This document shows, piece by piece, positions 9,044 to 18,464 of a stretch of 64,000 bases of DNA. The stretch spans positions 150,849 through 214,848 of the forward strand of contig CAYJQC010000003.1 of NCBI GenBank assembly GCA_964372215.1, given 5' to 3'. This DNA comes from DAIMFL01 sp964372215 (lineage in GTDB: Bacteria; Pseudomonadota; Alphaproteobacteria; Dongiales; Dongiaceae). The stretch's first letter is position 1. The number at the start of each line of letters is the position of its first letter. Both the position numbers and the translations under genes were made by a program. Below the pieces are notes generated by a model, which worked only from the letters and a program-made list of their open reading frames with translations, had not been told where the DNA came from and did no database searches.

Positions 9044-9880
9044 ATGAGCGCGCCGGCGACCACCGAACCGCTTGTCCGTCCCGTCCCGCGGCGGCGGCGG
9101 CGCGACTCCTCGTTCTGGATGCTCGGCGGGTTCGCTGCGCTGGTCCTGGCCTTCCTCTATCTGCCGGTCGTGGTGCTGATCATGTTCAGCTTCAACGACA
9201 ACGTGGTGACCACCCTGCCGCTCAGGGGCTTCACGCTCGGCTGGTACGAGAAGATGCTGGGCAACGACGACATGCTGGCGGCGATCCGCAACAGCTTCTA
9301 CGTGGCCACGGCGGCGACCCTGCTGACCCTGGTGATCGGCGTGCCGGCAGCCTTCGCCCTGGACCGCGCCGGGTTCCCGGGCAAGACCGCATTCCGCCGC
9401 CTGGTCATGCTGCCGCTCACGCTGCCCGGCATCATCACCGGCATCTCCATGCTGAACCTGTTCCGCATGCTCGGATTCAACCTCAGCCTGGAGACGGTGA
9501 TCATGGGCCACGGCACCGCGCTCACCGCCATCGTGGTCACCCAGGTCTACGCGCGGCTGCAGCGCTTCAACCGCCATCTCGAGGAAGCGTCGAGCGATCT
9601 CGGGGCCCGGCCGTGGCAGACCTTCCTGATGGTGACGTTGCCCAACATCCGCTCGGCCATCATCGGCTCGGCGCTGCTGTCCTTCACGCTGTCCTTCGAC
9701 GAGATCCCGGTGACCTTCTTCCTGACCGGCCGCGACAACACCCTGCCGATGTACATCTACTCGACGCTGCGGCGTGGCATCACGCCGGAAATCAACGCCG
9801 TCGGCACGGTGATCGTGGTGCTGTCGCTCGGGCTGATCGTGCTGTCGGTCTGGCTGCTGCAGGACTCGCGCCGGCGCTGA
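9044..9880 (+). CDS. Polyamine-type ABC transporter permease 2 (PotC family)
   Basis: 278 residues with six hydrophobic segments. An Arg-rich N-terminus (VPRRRRRDSSFW) precedes the first segment. The EAA loop is LEEASSDLGARPWQTFLMVTLP (about 170-190). FDEIPVTFFLTG in the last third is typical of PotC. ATG lies 4 bases past the PotB-like stop. It is the last gene of the importer operon and meets the VOC gene convergently, with a 15-base gap. Confidence 0.93.
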   Translation: MSAPATTEPLVRPVPRRRRRDSSFWMLGGFAALVLAFLYLPVVVLIMFSFNDNVVTTLPLRGFTLGWYEKMLGNDDMLAAIRNSFYVATAATLLTLVIGVPAAFALDRAGFPGKTAFRRLVMLPLTLPGIITGISMLNLFRMLGFNLSLETVIMGHGTALTAIVVTQVYARLQRFNRHLEEASSDLGARPWQTFLMVTLPNIRSAIIGSALLSFTLSFDEIPVTFFLTGRDNTLPMYIYSTLRRGITPEINAVGTVIVVLSLGLIVLSVWLLQDSRRR

Positions 9881-9895
9881 ACCGGCGCCGCCCGG

Positions 9896-10390
9896 TCATG
9901 CCCGTGCCAGGGCGACCTTGCTTTCCTGCCACTCCGCCAGCACCGCGCGCGCGCCGTTGCGCGCCGGATTGAGCAGCAGGTCGTGGCGATCGGTGCGGAC
10001 GGCCAGCTCGACCACGTAACCATTGGGATCGCGCAGATAGATCGAGCGGATGAACCCGTGGTCGGCGATGCCGCGGCATTCCATGGCGCGGGCGCTGGCC
10101 AGGTCGCGCATGCGGACCAGCGTCGCTTCGTCGACATCGAAGGAGATGTGCAGGTCGAAATCGTGCTGCTGCTTGAACTCGAACGGGCGGTCGGGATCCT
10201 CGAAGAACGCCACGTAGGAGCCCCTGCCGAGCCGGTAATAGGTGTGCAGCAGGCGGACCGGCCGGCCGGTCACGGTGCGGCTGACCGGCAGCGCGGCCAA
10301 CAGGGTGCAGCCGAGGAAATCCTCGTAGAACGCCCGCGTTGCCTCGGAATCCCGGCACCGGAACGCGCAGTGGTGCAGCCCCTCGATCAC
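9896..10390 (-). CDS. VOC-superfamily protein (glyoxalase/extradiol dioxygenase fold)
   Basis: 164 residues from a GTG start at 10390, chosen because GGGAGAGG lies just upstream; the frame is open further but without a site. IEGLHHCAFRCRD at the N-terminus carries the first metal-ligand His, RPFEFKQQHDFDLHISFDV the second, and YLRDPNGYVVELAV the terminal Glu. These are the usual VOC positions. VOC proteins include ring-cleaving dioxygenases, lyases and resistance proteins, so the reaction cannot be named. A 185-base gap separates it from the MlrC-like gene, so it may or may not belong to that operon. Confidence 0.8.
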   Translation of the reverse strand: MIEGLHHCAFRCRDSEATRAFYEDFLGCTLLAALPVSRTVTGRPVRLLHTYYRLGRGSYVAFFEDPDRPFEFKQQHDFDLHISFDVDEATLVRMRDLASARAMECRGIADHGFIRSIYLRDPNGYVVELAVRTDRHDLLLNPARNGARAVLAEWQESKVALARA

Positions 10391-10575
10391 CGGACCTCTC
10401 CCTCGGCGGCCGGCGGCGTACTGTCTCCGTTGCGGCACTCGACACCTGCCGCTGGAGCTTGTCCCCCGATCCGCCGATCGACATCGCGACGGCAGGGTCA
10501 GCGTGGCATGCGGACCCGCCGGGGAACAAGCCGGGACTCTTAACTACTCCGCCCGGGCAACCCCGGGGAAAGATT

Positions 10576-12069
10576 CTAGAGAATCATGTCGCGGTCGAGC
10601 GGAAAGATCGGCCGCGGCACGTTGCGATAAGGCAGCACCTCGTAGCGCGCGGTGCACAGCGCGCCGCTGTCGCAGACGATCACCTTGCCGGCGATCGGCT
10701 CGAAGGCGGCGCGGAAATGCTGCATCGACTTCAGGGCGACCACGCGCTTCGCCGCGGGATCGATGCCGAAGGCGCGGAACTGCTGGAGGTCGAGCATCTG
10801 CGCGGGCACGCTGACCACCAGGATCTCGATGCCGTCGACCCGGATCACGGCGCTGGTGCCGAAGGTCGCGCGCAGGCCGCCCACCATCGGCCCGTCGCCG
10901 GTGTACTCGCCGTTGCTCAGGCTGACCAGCTCGGCCTCGAGCTCGAGAGGCCCGCCGCCGAAACTCGGGTCGGTCTTGCCGCCCAGCCGCAGGCGGACGC
11001 GCTCGCCCGGCTTCTGGCGATGCAGTGCCTGGGCCGCCTCCGGGTCCACCATCGGGCCGAAGCAGGTGTCGTCTATCCCGGCGGCGAGCAGCGCGCGCAG
11101 CAGCTCGGTGGAATCGCCATAGCCGCCGCCGCCCGGGTTGTCGGCATAGTCGGCGATGATGAGCGGTCCGTTCGTCGCCTTGTAGTCCTTGGCGATCGCC
11201 GCCGCCTGCTCGACTGTCAGGTAGTCGTTCAGCACGTCGAACCGGGTCGCCCAGATCTCGTCGGCGATGCTCTCGGCGAAGGCCTGGTGTTTCGTCGCGT
11301 CGCCCTCGCAGGTGACCAGGACGGTGGGGCCGACCTCGGCGATGTCGGCGTTGCCGAAGCCCGAGTTGATGCTGACCGCGAACACGCCCGGTTGCTTCTC
11401 ATAGGCGCGGGCGCGAGCGACCCAGTCGATCATCGGCCCGGTGTCGGTGCGGCCGCCATTGACCTCGTCCAGCATCGGGCGATGGGCGCGCAGCGTGCGC
11501 GGCCTGATCTCGCCCTTCATGGTCCGTTGCAGCACGTCGCCGGCATGGCGCGCCACGTCGCGCATGTCGACATGCGGATAGGTCTTGAAGGACACGATGA
11601 TGTCGGCGAGCTCGCACATCTTGCGGGTCACGTTGGCGTGCAGGTCGAGGGTGATGGCGATCGGCAGGTCGCGACCCACGATGGCGCGCAGCCGTTCCAG
11701 CAGCTCGCCTTCGCCGTCCTGGCAGAACTCGGTGACCATGGCGCCGTGCAGCGCCATCAGGATGCCGCCGAGGCGATGCTTGTGCTCGCGCGCCGCGTCG
11801 AGGATCGGCTGGGTCCAGCGGTCGAAGGCGTCGCGCGTGACCGGGCCCGCCGGCTCGGCGTCGGCGCTCAGCACGTGGTGGATCTCCCAGCCGTGCTTGC
11901 GGCCGGCGTCGAGAAACCCGGCGAGCCCGGTATTGGCGTCGCCGCGCTCGCGGATCGCGTCGGCGCCGAAATTGCCGTAGGCGCTGACGAACGCGTCATA
12001 GCCGGTCTTGTTGACGTTGAACGTGTTGGTTTCGTGGGCGAATTCCGCCGTCAGGACGAGCTGGCTCAT
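10576..12069 (-). CDS. M81 family metallopeptidase-like protein (MlrC-like)
   Basis: 497 residues starting MSQLVLTAEFAHETNTFN, the typical N-terminus of the MlrC (microcystin LR degradation C) family. ALHGAMVTE, DLHANVT and TYPHVDM are the conserved blocks that carry the proposed zinc ligands, and the C-terminal MlrC domain with GLRATFGTSAVIRVDG follows. SD GGAG lies 8 bases before ATG. The family hydrolyses short linear peptides or amidated amino acids. Its place at the end of a dipeptide/oligopeptide importer operon (30-base gap) supports a role in breaking down an imported peptide. Confidence 0.88.
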   Translation of the reverse strand: MSQLVLTAEFAHETNTFNVNKTGYDAFVSAYGNFGADAIRERGDANTGLAGFLDAGRKHGWEIHHVLSADAEPAGPVTRDAFDRWTQPILDAAREHKHRLGGILMALHGAMVTEFCQDGEGELLERLRAIVGRDLPIAITLDLHANVTRKMCELADIIVSFKTYPHVDMRDVARHAGDVLQRTMKGEIRPRTLRAHRPMLDEVNGGRTDTGPMIDWVARARAYEKQPGVFAVSINSGFGNADIAEVGPTVLVTCEGDATKHQAFAESIADEIWATRFDVLNDYLTVEQAAAIAKDYKATNGPLIIADYADNPGGGGYGDSTELLRALLAAGIDDTCFGPMVDPEAAQALHRQKPGERVRLRLGGKTDPSFGGGPLELEAELVSLSNGEYTGDGPMVGGLRATFGTSAVIRVDGIEILVVSVPAQMLDLQQFRAFGIDPAAKRVVALKSMQHFRAAFEPIAGKVIVCDSGALCTARYEVLPYRNVPRPIFPLDRDMIL

Positions 12070-12100
12070 GGTCGGTTGCTCCGTGAATGCGAATCTTGGA

Positions 12101-13072
12101 TCAAGGTGTCGGGTCGATCGGGTGATGGCAGGCGACGGGATGGCCGCCGCCGTCGTCGGCGAGCACCGGCAGGTCCCGCCGGCAGCGATCGCTGGCCCGC
12201 GGGCAGCGCGGCGCGAAGGCGCAGCCGGGCGGCAGGTCGAAGGCGCTGGGCACCTCGCCGGCGAGCCGGGTGATGGTGCGCCGGTGCGCCGGATCGGGCT
12301 CGAAGGTGCTGTCGAGCAAGGCGCGGGCATAGGGGTGCCGCGGCGCGGCGGCGCCGCGCGGCATGATCTCGACGATGCGTCCGAGATACATCACGACGAC
12401 CTGGTCGCAGAGATAGCCGACCAGCCCGAGATCGTGGGAGATGAAGAGATAGGTGAGGCCGAACTCGGTCCGCAGGTTTTCCAGCAGGCCGATGATCTGC
12501 GCCTGGATCGAGACGTCGAGCGAGGCGGTCGGCTCGTCCAGCACCAGGAACGACGGCTCGAGCGCCAGCGCGCGGGCGATGCCGACCCGCTGCTTCTGCC
12601 CGCCCGAGAGCTGATGGGGATAGCTTTCCGCCATGTCGGTGCCGAGCCCGACCACCTCCAGCAGATCCGACACCTTGCGCTGCGCCGCGGCGGCGTCGAG
12701 CCGCAGGCGCTGCACCCGGAACGGCTCGAGCAGCGCGTCGCGCACGGTGTAGCGCGGATCGATCGAGGAGTAGGGGTCCTGGAACACCATCTGCATGCGC
12801 CGGCGCAGCGCCCGGAGCTCGCGCGGTCGCACTGAGTCGAGCTCGACGCCGTCGAACGCGACCGAGCCGGCGCTCGGCGCGATCAGATGCAGGATCAGCC
12901 GCGCCAGGGTCGACTTGCCGCAGCCGGATTCGCCGACGACGCCCAGGACCTGGCCGCGCGGCACCTCGAACGAGACGTCGTTGACCGCGGTCATCACCCG
13001 CGCCGCGCCGAACAGGCCGCGCCGGCTGGTGAAACGCCGGGAGAGGTTGCGCACCGTGACCAGCGGACTCAT
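12101..13072 (-). CDS. Oligopeptide ABC transporter ATPase (OppF/DppF type)
   Basis: 323 residues. Walker A GESGCGKST, Q-loop MVFQDPYSSIDPR, signature LSGGQKQRVGIARAL, Walker B LVLDEPTASLD and the C-terminal oligopeptide-transporter extension with the Cys pattern CAFAPRCPRASDRCRRD (an iron-sulfur or zinc-like motif of the family) are present. Start ATG 13072 overlaps the stop of the companion ATPase (ATGA). It supplies energy for peptide import together with the product of 13069-14031. Confidence 0.94.
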   Translation of the reverse strand: MSPLVTVRNLSRRFTSRRGLFGAARVMTAVNDVSFEVPRGQVLGVVGESGCGKSTLARLILHLIAPSAGSVAFDGVELDSVRPRELRALRRRMQMVFQDPYSSIDPRYTVRDALLEPFRVQRLRLDAAAAQRKVSDLLEVVGLGTDMAESYPHQLSGGQKQRVGIARALALEPSFLVLDEPTASLDVSIQAQIIGLLENLRTEFGLTYLFISHDLGLVGYLCDQVVVMYLGRIVEIMPRGAAAPRHPYARALLDSTFEPDPAHRRTITRLAGEVPSAFDLPPGCAFAPRCPRASDRCRRDLPVLADDGGGHPVACHHPIDPTP

Positions 13073-14031
13073 GCGGCGTCGTCCCGGTGCAGGTGGCAGG
13101 CGACGCCCCCGCCGCCTTGCGGCTCGCCGCGGAACGCCGGCACGGCTTGGCTGCAACGCGTCATGACCTCGGCGCAGCGCGGATGGAATCGGCAGCCCGC
13201 CGGATACTGCGCGACGCCCGGCACCATGCCGGGAATCCCGAGCAGGCTGCCGCGGGCGATGCCGGGACGCGGGATGCAGCCGATCAGGGCCCGCGTATAG
13301 GGATGGCGCGCAGCAGCGAAGATGCCGGCCACCGGCCCGCGCTCGACCACCCGTCCGGCATACATGACCGCGACGTCGTCGCAGGTCTGGGCCACCACGC
13401 TCATGTCGTGGGTGATCAGCAGCAACGCCAGGCCGCGCTCGCGCACCAGCTCGACCAGGAGCTGGACGATCTGCGCCTGCACGGTGACGTCGAGCGCCGT
13501 GGTCGGCTCGTCGGCCACCAGCAGGTCGGGTTCGCCGGCCAGCGCCATGGCGATCACGATGCGCTGGCGCATGCCACCGGAAAGCTGGTGCGGATACTGG
13601 TGGTAGACCATCTCCGGCTCGGAGATCCGCAGCCGCTCCAGCAGCGCGATGCTGCGGCGCCGGGCGGTCGCCGGGTCGAGCCCGAGATGGAGCCGCGCCG
13701 TCTGGTCGATCTGCTCGCCCGCCCGGCGCACCGGATCGAGCGATGTCATGGGGTTCTGGGTGATGAGGCCGATCCGCCCGCCCCGCAGGCGGCGATACGC
13801 CGCCTCGCCGAGCCGGTTCAGCTCGGTGCCGTCGAACCGGATGCTGCCGCCGGCGACCCGGCCGCCGATCAGCGGCAGCAGGCCCATGACGGCCAGCGCG
13901 GTCAGCGACTTGCCGGAGCCGGACTCGCCGACCACCCCCAGGACCTTGCCGCGGTCGAGCCCGAAGCCGACGTCGTCGAGCGGCCGCAGCGGGCCGATCG
14001 AGACGCAGAGCCGGTCGACCTCGAGCAGCAC
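13069..14031 (-). CDS. Oligopeptide ABC transporter ATPase (OppD/DppD type)
   Basis: 320 residues from a GTG start 4 bases after the permease stop. Walker A GESGSGKS, Q-loop LITQNPMTSLDPV, signature LSGGMRQRIVIAMAL, Walker B LLVADEPTTALDVT and the C-terminal Cys cluster CRFHPRCAEVMTRC are intact. First ATPase of the DppD/DppF pair. The close packing of five genes shows one transcript. Confidence 0.94.
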   Translation of the reverse strand: MLLEVDRLCVSIGPLRPLDDVGFGLDRGKVLGVVGESGSGKSLTALAVMGLLPLIGGRVAGGSIRFDGTELNRLGEAAYRRLRGGRIGLITQNPMTSLDPVRRAGEQIDQTARLHLGLDPATARRRSIALLERLRISEPEMVYHQYPHQLSGGMRQRIVIAMALAGEPDLLVADEPTTALDVTVQAQIVQLLVELVRERGLALLLITHDMSVVAQTCDDVAVMYAGRVVERGPVAGIFAAARHPYTRALIGCIPRPGIARGSLLGIPGMVPGVAQYPAGCRFHPRCAEVMTRCSQAVPAFRGEPQGGGGVACHLHRDDAA

Positions 14032-14035
14032 CGCG

Positions 14036-14887
14036 TCAGCCCTCGCGCAGCCGGGCGCGGATGTCGAGGGCGCGGATCAGGGCGTCGCCGAACAGGTTGA
14101 TGGCGATCACCATCAGCGCGACCGCGAGTCCGGGAAACACGATGATCCACGGGGCGATGAACAGATGGGCGGTGCCGCTGTTCATCATCGCGCCCCAGCT
14201 TGGCGTCGGCGGCTGCGCGCCCAGGCCGAAGAAGCCGAGCGTCGCCTCCAGGATGATGGCGTCGCCGGTCGCCAGCATGGCGGCGACCAGCACCGGGGCC
14301 AGGGCGTTGGGCAGCAGGTGGCCGAACAGCACGTGGCCATGGCCGGCGCCGAGATTGACGGTCGCCTCGATATAGGTCTCGCCCTTGAGCGCCATGACCT
14401 GGGTGCGGGTGAGGCGGGTGAACTGCGCGAGATAGGCGATGGCGATCGCCAGCATGGTGCTCTCCAGCCCGGCGCCGATGATGGCGACCAGCAGCAGGGC
14501 GATCAGGATCTCCGGGAACGACCAGCTCAGGTCGACCGCCGTGGTGACGATGCGGTCGAACGCGCGGCCGAAATAGCCGGCGGCGGCGCCCAGGCACATG
14601 CCCGCCAGCACCGAGCCGGCGATGGCGGTGACGCTGACCGACAGGGAGACGCGAGCGCCGTAGATGACGCGCGACAGCACGTCGCGCCCGAATTCGTCGG
14701 TGCCGAGCCAGTGAGCCAGGCTCGGTGCCTGCTGCGCCTCCGGCAGGTTCTGGATGTCGTACTCGTAGGGCGCCACCAGCGGCGCGCCGAGCCCCGCGGC
14801 GACCACCAGAAGGATGTAGACGCCGGAAACGAACCCTTTCGGGGTCGCGAGGGCCCGCAACAGGGCGCTATGCCGCACGCCGCTCAC
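14036..14887 (-). CDS. Oligopeptide ABC transporter permease (OppC/DppC type)
   Basis: 283 residues. The start is the GTG at 14887, which overlaps the preceding permease stop as GTGA; the frame continues upstream only as a shadow. HWLGTDEFGRDVLSRVIYGARVSL is the classic DppC landmark (about residues 55-78). The EAA-type loop TYIEATVNLGAGHGHVLFGHLLPN and five to six hydrophobic segments follow. It pairs with DppB in the inner membrane. Confidence 0.93.
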   Translation of the reverse strand: MSGVRHSALLRALATPKGFVSGVYILLVVAAGLGAPLVAPYEYDIQNLPEAQQAPSLAHWLGTDEFGRDVLSRVIYGARVSLSVSVTAIAGSVLAGMCLGAAAGYFGRAFDRIVTTAVDLSWSFPEILIALLLVAIIGAGLESTMLAIAIAYLAQFTRLTRTQVMALKGETYIEATVNLGAGHGHVLFGHLLPNALAPVLVAAMLATGDAIILEATLGFFGLGAQPPTPSWGAMMNSGTAHLFIAPWIIVFPGLAVALMVIAINLFGDALIRALDIRARLREG

Positions 14888-15810
14888 TGTTGCGACTCGC
14901 GCACGCGCGGGTCCATCGCCGCCTGGACCAGGTCGGCGATCAGCGTGCCCAGGATCACCGCCATGGCCAGCATCAGCAGGCTGCCCTGGACGACCGGATA
15001 GTCGTGCTGGCTGAGCCCCCTGATGAGCAGCATGCCGAGCCCGGGGCGGGCGAACACGAACTCGATGGTCACGGCGCCGCCGAGGATCCAGCCGATGCGC
15101 AGGCCCAGGATGGTGACCACCGGCAGCAGCGCATGGCGCAGCACGTGGCGGATCAGGATGGTGGTTCGCGACAGGCCCTTGGCGTGGAGCAGCAGGACGA
15201 AGTCCTTGCTGGCGATCTCGACCATGGCGACGCGGGTCACCCGCGCGACCAGCGCGGTGCCGCCAAGCCCGACGGTCAGCACCGGCAGGATCAGGGAATC
15301 CCAACTCCGGGCGCCGGAAACCGGCACCCAGCCGAGCTCGACCGCGAACAGCAGGATCAGCAGCAGGCCGAGCCAGAAGCCCGGCACGGTCGACCCCAGC
15401 AAGGTGAAGGTCATGATCGCCTGGTCGACCCTGCTGTCGCGCCAGGCGGCGGCGATCGCCCCGGTCGCCACGCCGACGATGGTCGAGAAAGCCAGCGCCA
15501 GCACGCCGAGGCTCAGGGAATAGGGCAGGCTCTGCATGATCAGGCTGGACACCGACCGGCGCATGACGATGGCGGTGCCGAGATCGCCCTGCAGCAAGTT
15601 GCTCATCCAGATCAGGTATTGTTCGACGAGCGAACGGTCGAGGCCGTACTTGGCCACCAGCTTGGCGCGCTGCTCGGGGCCGCTGCCGATCCGGAGCAGG
15701 TTGTCGATCGGGTCGCCGGGCACCAGGTGGATGACCAGGAACACGACGATCGAGACGGCGAGGAAGACCGGGATGAGCAGCAGCAGCCGCCGGATGACAT
15801 AACCCAACAT
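14884..15810 (-). CDS. Oligopeptide ABC transporter permease (OppB/DppB type)
   Basis: 308 residues beginning MLGYVIRRLLLLIPVF, a standard DppB first membrane segment. It is followed by the periplasmic HLVPGDPIDNLL block, six hydrophobic segments and the loop KDFVLLLHAKGLSRTTILIRH. It lies 53 bases downstream of the binding-protein gene, with a short stem-loop in the gap (15833-15855). Confidence 0.93.
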   Translation of the reverse strand: MLGYVIRRLLLLIPVFLAVSIVVFLVIHLVPGDPIDNLLRIGSGPEQRAKLVAKYGLDRSLVEQYLIWMSNLLQGDLGTAIVMRRSVSSLIMQSLPYSLSLGVLALAFSTIVGVATGAIAAAWRDSRVDQAIMTFTLLGSTVPGFWLGLLLILLFAVELGWVPVSGARSWDSLILPVLTVGLGGTALVARVTRVAMVEIASKDFVLLLHAKGLSRTTILIRHVLRHALLPVVTILGLRIGWILGGAVTIEFVFARPGLGMLLIRGLSQHDYPVVQGSLLMLAMAVILGTLIADLVQAAMDPRVRESQQ

Positions 15811-15832
15811 CCCGGTCTTCCGCCTCCAAATA

Positions 15833-15855
15833 CCCTGGGTCGGATCGGACCAGGG
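15833..15855 (-). other. Short stem-loop between peptide-binding protein and permease genes
   Basis: CCCTGG (15833-15838) and CCAGGG (15850-15855) form a 6-bp stem around 11 bases in the 53-base intercistronic gap. There is no T-run after it on the minus strand, so I read it as an mRNA-stabilising or partial attenuating hairpin, not a full terminator. Confidence 0.4.
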
Positions 15856-15863
15856 CCCTTTCG

Positions 15864-17456
15864 CTACTCGATCACCTCCGTGTCGAGGATCGACTGGATC
15901 GTGTACTGCGTGCCGCGAATCGTGGCCGGCAGCTTCAGCCTGGTCTTGTTATATGCGAGATTCTGCACGGGTTGATAGATTGGCGCGAACACGAACTGCG
16001 ACAGCAGGTACTCGTGATAGGCCTTGAAATTTGCGATCCGCTCATCGAGGGTGCGCGAACCCTGCATCGCCTTCACATTCAGCTCCTCCGACTTCGGGTC
16101 GTTCCACATCGATACGTTGGGATAGCCGAGCCGCTGGCCGCTGAAGAACCAGTCGAGGATGTCGGCGTTGTTCCAGCTATAGCTGCGCACCGCGAGCTGA
16201 TGCTCGTTCTTCTTGTACTGGTCGCGGATGGTGCTGGAGTCGAACACCGTGATGTCGGCCTGCATGCCGATCGCCTTGAGCTGGGCCTGCACCGCCTCGG
16301 TGACCCGCTTGAACTCGGTGTCGCTCTGGGTCCACAGGCTGACCTCGAGGCGCTTGCCGTCCTTCTCGCGGACGCTGTCGGCGCCCACCGTCCAGCCGGC
16401 CTCGTCGAGGATCTGCCGGGCCTTCTCGGGATCGTAGCTGATCTCCAGGCTCGGATCGACCTTGGACTCCGGCAGGGCGCTGATCAGGAAGTTGTGCGCC
16501 TCCATGCCGACGCCGCCATAGATGCTGTCCAGGATCTCTTTCTGGTTCACCGCCAGGGCGGTCGCCTGGCGCACACGGACGTCGGTGAAGGGCTCCTTGG
16601 TGGTGTTGATCGGCATGTACATGACGTCGACGCCGGGCATGCTGAGCAGCGTGATGTCGGCTTGGCTCTTCAGCTCGCCCAGATAGTCGGTGGGCACGCC
16701 GAGCAACAGGTCGACGCCGCCGGTCTTGAGTTCGAGGAACGCGGTCGACTGTTCGGCGATCTCGCGGAAGACGATGCGCGCGATCTTCGCCGGCCCCTTG
16801 TTCTCCGACAGCTCGCTGCCCCAGCGATAGTCCTCGTTGCGGACCAGCACCGTCTCCTGGCCGATGGTGAAGCTCTCGAGCTTGTACGGCCCGGTGCCGA
16901 CCGCATCGGTGACGCCGTAGTCGTCGCCGAGCGCCTGGTACGCCTTGGGCGAAGGAATGCCCATGAACACGCTGGACAGGTTGAACAGCAGGTTGGGCTC
17001 CGGCCGCTTCATCACGAAGCGGGCGGTGTACTCGTCGACCGCTTCGACCTTGTCGATCGCCTCGATCATGTACTCGTTCTCGGTGCCGGCATACTGCCCG
17101 ATGAACCAGACGACGGTGTCGGCGTTGAACTTCTCGCCGTCGTGGAAGGTGACGCCGTGGCGCAGATGGAAGGTCCAGGTCAGGCCGTCGTCGCTGTTCT
17201 CCCAGGATTCGGCGAGCGCCGGATGGAAGCTCTGGTCGGCGTCCTGCACCACCAGCGTGTCGTAGATCAGGGTGGTGACGACATTGAGAATGCCGGCCTT
17301 GATCGGGTTGTAGGTCGGCGCGCCGACCTCGTTGCTGCTCATGACGAAGACGGCCTCCTGGGCCAGGGCGGCGCCGCCCGGCGTCGTCGGGACCAGGCCG
17401 GCCGCCACCGCCAGGCCGAGGCCCGTCAGCATGAGTCTGCGGGTGATTCGCTTCAT
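15864..17456 (-). CDS. Oligopeptide ABC transporter substrate-binding protein (family 5)
   Basis: 530 residues, the usual length of DppA/OppA-type proteins. The N-terminus MKRITRRLMLTGLGLAVAAG has a twin-arginine-like or ordinary Sec signal, with probable cleavage near ALAQ (residues 30-33). LAESWENSDDGLTWTFHLRHG is the SBP_bac_5 landmark. Binds the peptide (or nickel/opine-like) ligand in the periplasm. First structural gene of the importer; its regulator lies 90 bases upstream in the same direction. Confidence 0.92.
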   Translation of the reverse strand: MKRITRRLMLTGLGLAVAAGLVPTTPGGAALAQEAVFVMSSNEVGAPTYNPIKAGILNVVTTLIYDTLVVQDADQSFHPALAESWENSDDGLTWTFHLRHGVTFHDGEKFNADTVVWFIGQYAGTENEYMIEAIDKVEAVDEYTARFVMKRPEPNLLFNLSSVFMGIPSPKAYQALGDDYGVTDAVGTGPYKLESFTIGQETVLVRNEDYRWGSELSENKGPAKIARIVFREIAEQSTAFLELKTGGVDLLLGVPTDYLGELKSQADITLLSMPGVDVMYMPINTTKEPFTDVRVRQATALAVNQKEILDSIYGGVGMEAHNFLISALPESKVDPSLEISYDPEKARQILDEAGWTVGADSVREKDGKRLEVSLWTQSDTEFKRVTEAVQAQLKAIGMQADITVFDSSTIRDQYKKNEHQLAVRSYSWNNADILDWFFSGQRLGYPNVSMWNDPKSEELNVKAMQGSRTLDERIANFKAYHEYLLSQFVFAPIYQPVQNLAYNKTRLKLPATIRGTQYTIQSILDTEVIE

Positions 17457-17546
17457 GGTTCGCTCTCCCTGTGGTGATGCCTTGCGGGTTGTCCGCGGTT
17501 TCGTGGTGGCTTTCGGTTCGATTGCTCGTGCGTGCGGTCGGCCGCG

Positions 17547-18443
17547 CTATCGCTCGGGGCCGGCGGCTTCGCCGGCGTGGCCGGTGAAGGCGCCGTACAG
17601 CTCAGCCACGCTGTTCAGGCGCTGCTCGACCGACGGATCGAGCGCGTTGAACACGCCGTTCACCATCAGATTGACCAGGCTGAACATCGGTGCGGTCGAA
17701 TCCCAGAACAGGTTCAGCTCGGTCGGCACCGCGAACATCTCGCTCGCGTGGTCGCGCCCCCAGCCGCAGAAATAGTCGGTCACCAGCGTCACCGGAATGC
17801 CCGCCTCGCGCGCCTTGCGGGTCAGCAGCGGCGCCAGGCGCGAGTAGCGCCGGCCCTCGAACATCACCAGGCAGCAGTCGCTGCTGTCGGTCAGGAACAG
17901 CTCGGCGAAGTTTCCCGCCGCCAGGTCGAGAAGCTGCACCCCGTCGCGCAGATACTGCAGCTGCTGGGCCATGGCCGCGGCGATGCCGCGCTCGGTCTGG
18001 AAGCCGACGATAAAGACCCGCGGCTTGGTCGCCAGCCGCTCGACGGCGCGGCGCCATTCCTTGCTGCCGGCCAGCTCGTAGACCTTGACCAGCGCCGCGA
18101 TCTCCAGCTCGAGGCCGCGCGCCAGCGCGTCCTTGTCGCTGTGGCCGCGGGCGCGGAACTCGCGCAGCCGGTCGCCGATCAGCCAGGGCCGGTCGCCGAT
18201 ATCGGCCCGGAGATCGGCCTTCAGCTCCTTGAAATGACGATAGCCGATCGAGCGGCAGAACCGGCCGACGGTGAGCTCGCTGACCGCGACCTTCTGGGCC
18301 AGCGAGGCGGCGGTCTCGAATGGGATCTCGGTGAGATTGGACAGGATGTAGCCGGCGAGCGTCTTTTCCGCCGGCGTCGCGGTCGCCAGGCAGGCCGTCA
18401 GGCGCTGACGCATCGAGGGGCGCGAGGACGGGACGTCTATCAT
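17547..18443 (-). CDS. RpiR/MurR-family transcriptional regulator (HTH + SIS domain)
   Basis: 298 residues from ATG 18443. The frame opens at a TTG at 18479, and an ATG at 18413 is a third option; none has a good SD. The N-terminal HTH_6 domain (MRQRLTACLATATPAEKTL...SLAQKVAVSELTVGRFCRSIGY) is followed by a SIS domain (about 115-260, KPRVFIVGFQTERGIAAAMAQQL) that usually binds a sugar phosphate. It heads the peptide-importer/MlrC operon and probably controls it. An inverted repeat just upstream (18465-18490) is a candidate operator. Confidence 0.88.
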   Translation of the reverse strand: MIDVPSSRPSMRQRLTACLATATPAEKTLAGYILSNLTEIPFETAASLAQKVAVSELTVGRFCRSIGYRHFKELKADLRADIGDRPWLIGDRLREFRARGHSDKDALARGLELEIAALVKVYELAGSKEWRRAVERLATKPRVFIVGFQTERGIAAAMAQQLQYLRDGVQLLDLAAGNFAELFLTDSSDCCLVMFEGRRYSRLAPLLTRKAREAGIPVTLVTDYFCGWGRDHASEMFAVPTELNLFWDSTAPMFSLVNLMVNGVFNALDPSVEQRLNSVAELYGAFTGHAGEAAGPER

Positions 18444-18464
18444 CCCGTCAAGTACGTCAGCTTT

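Noticed and set aside
10339..12273. 644-codon + frame opposite the MlrC-like gene
   Set aside because: Composition is the typical antisense pattern (AEHLRGHADHQD-like); the minus-strand gene has clear family motifs.
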